Below, piece after piece: positions 6,042 to 6,143 of a stretch of 6,143 nucleotides of DNA. The position numbers were made by a program, and so were the translations under genes. Within the stretch, counting starts at the first letter, position 1; each line of letters starts with the position of its first letter. The DNA lies in NCBI GenBank assembly GCA_014376325.1, contig JACMRP010000087.1:1-6143 (forward strand), read 5' to 3'. Under the pieces are notes generated by a model that saw nothing but the letters and a program-made list of their open reading frames with translations, was not told the DNA's origin and made no database searches. The DNA comes from Pseudobdellovibrionaceae bacterium. Its GTDB lineage: Bacteria; Bdellovibrionota; Bdellovibrionia; Bdellovibrionales; Bdellovibrionaceae.

Positions 6042-6143
6042 GCGAAGAAAACTTGGTGATTTTTTCGGTGATAGGTTCACTGCTATTTGCCGCGGTCAGG
6101 ATGGCGACGCCGATGATTTTTGCGGCGATGGGCGGATTGATGA
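6038..6143 (+). CDS. Importer permease 2 (YufQ-like), 3'-truncated by window edge
   Basis: Only the first 35 codons are present, starting MSEENLVIF and containing RMATPMIFAAMGGLM (residues 21-35). This closely resembles the beginning of the second permease of BMP-type importers, where R-ATP-IFAALGGL precedes a channel signature. The signature itself would lie beyond the right edge. The ATG at 6038 overlaps the preceding stop as ATGA and has AAGGA (6026-6030) 7 bases upstream. Position as fourth gene of the operon supports the call. With both permeases the importer would be a heterodimeric channel on one double-ABC ATPase. Confidence 0.85.
   Translation, partial: MSEENLVIFSVIGSLLFAAVRMATPMIFAAMGGLM

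Overview
The window has about 50% GC by eye and carries densely packed bacterial genes. It looks like a Gram-negative, non-enteric proteobacterium-like chromosome. The mix of an exported-type subtilase, a Crp/Fnr-type regulator and a BMP-family nucleoside-type importer would suit a bdellovibrio-like or related deltaproteobacterial-grade lineage. That placement is an impression from gene content and style, not something the sequence proves.

Layout. (1) Bases 2-1429, + strand: the 3' part of a subtilisin-family (S8) serine peptidase gene that enters from the left edge. Its His, Asn and Ser active-site blocks are visible, and a beta-rich domain sits between the Asn and Ser blocks. (2) Bases 1430-1524: a short convergent intergenic gap with a good intrinsic terminator for the minus-strand gene and only a weak one for the peptidase. 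(3) Bases 1525-2283, - strand: a Crp/Fnr-family transcription regulator with no cysteine and a degraded cAMP pocket. (4) Bases 2284-2497: a 214-bp divergent control region. It holds a strong sigma70-type promoter facing right, a near-palindromic repeat pair bracketing that promoter, and an imperfect palindrome just upstream of the regulator start. (5) Bases 2498-6143, + strand: a tight operon for a BMP/PnrA-type ABC importer, made of a substrate-binding protein, a double-ABC ATPase, a first permease and the first 35 codons of a second permease that runs off the right edge.

How the genes fit together. The four right-hand genes follow the order binding protein, ATPase, permease, permease, as in characterised nucleoside importers (PnrA-type systems of spirochaetes, NupNOPQ of Bacillus subtilis). 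Spacings are 5 bp, a 4-bp overlap and a 4-bp overlap, so they are almost certainly co-transcribed and translationally coupled. The likely job is uptake of nucleosides from the periplasm, although related systems carry other ligands such as riboflavin. The divergent Crp/Fnr-type gene is the natural candidate regulator of the importer, but that link is inferred from position only. The peptidase appears unrelated to the other genes.

I found no tRNA, rRNA, CRISPR array, insertion sequence or attachment site. I also saw no convincing sign of a wholly new system: most of the window is recognisable. The least explained parts are the divergent control region, the ligand-less-looking regulator and the unusual peptidase architecture.
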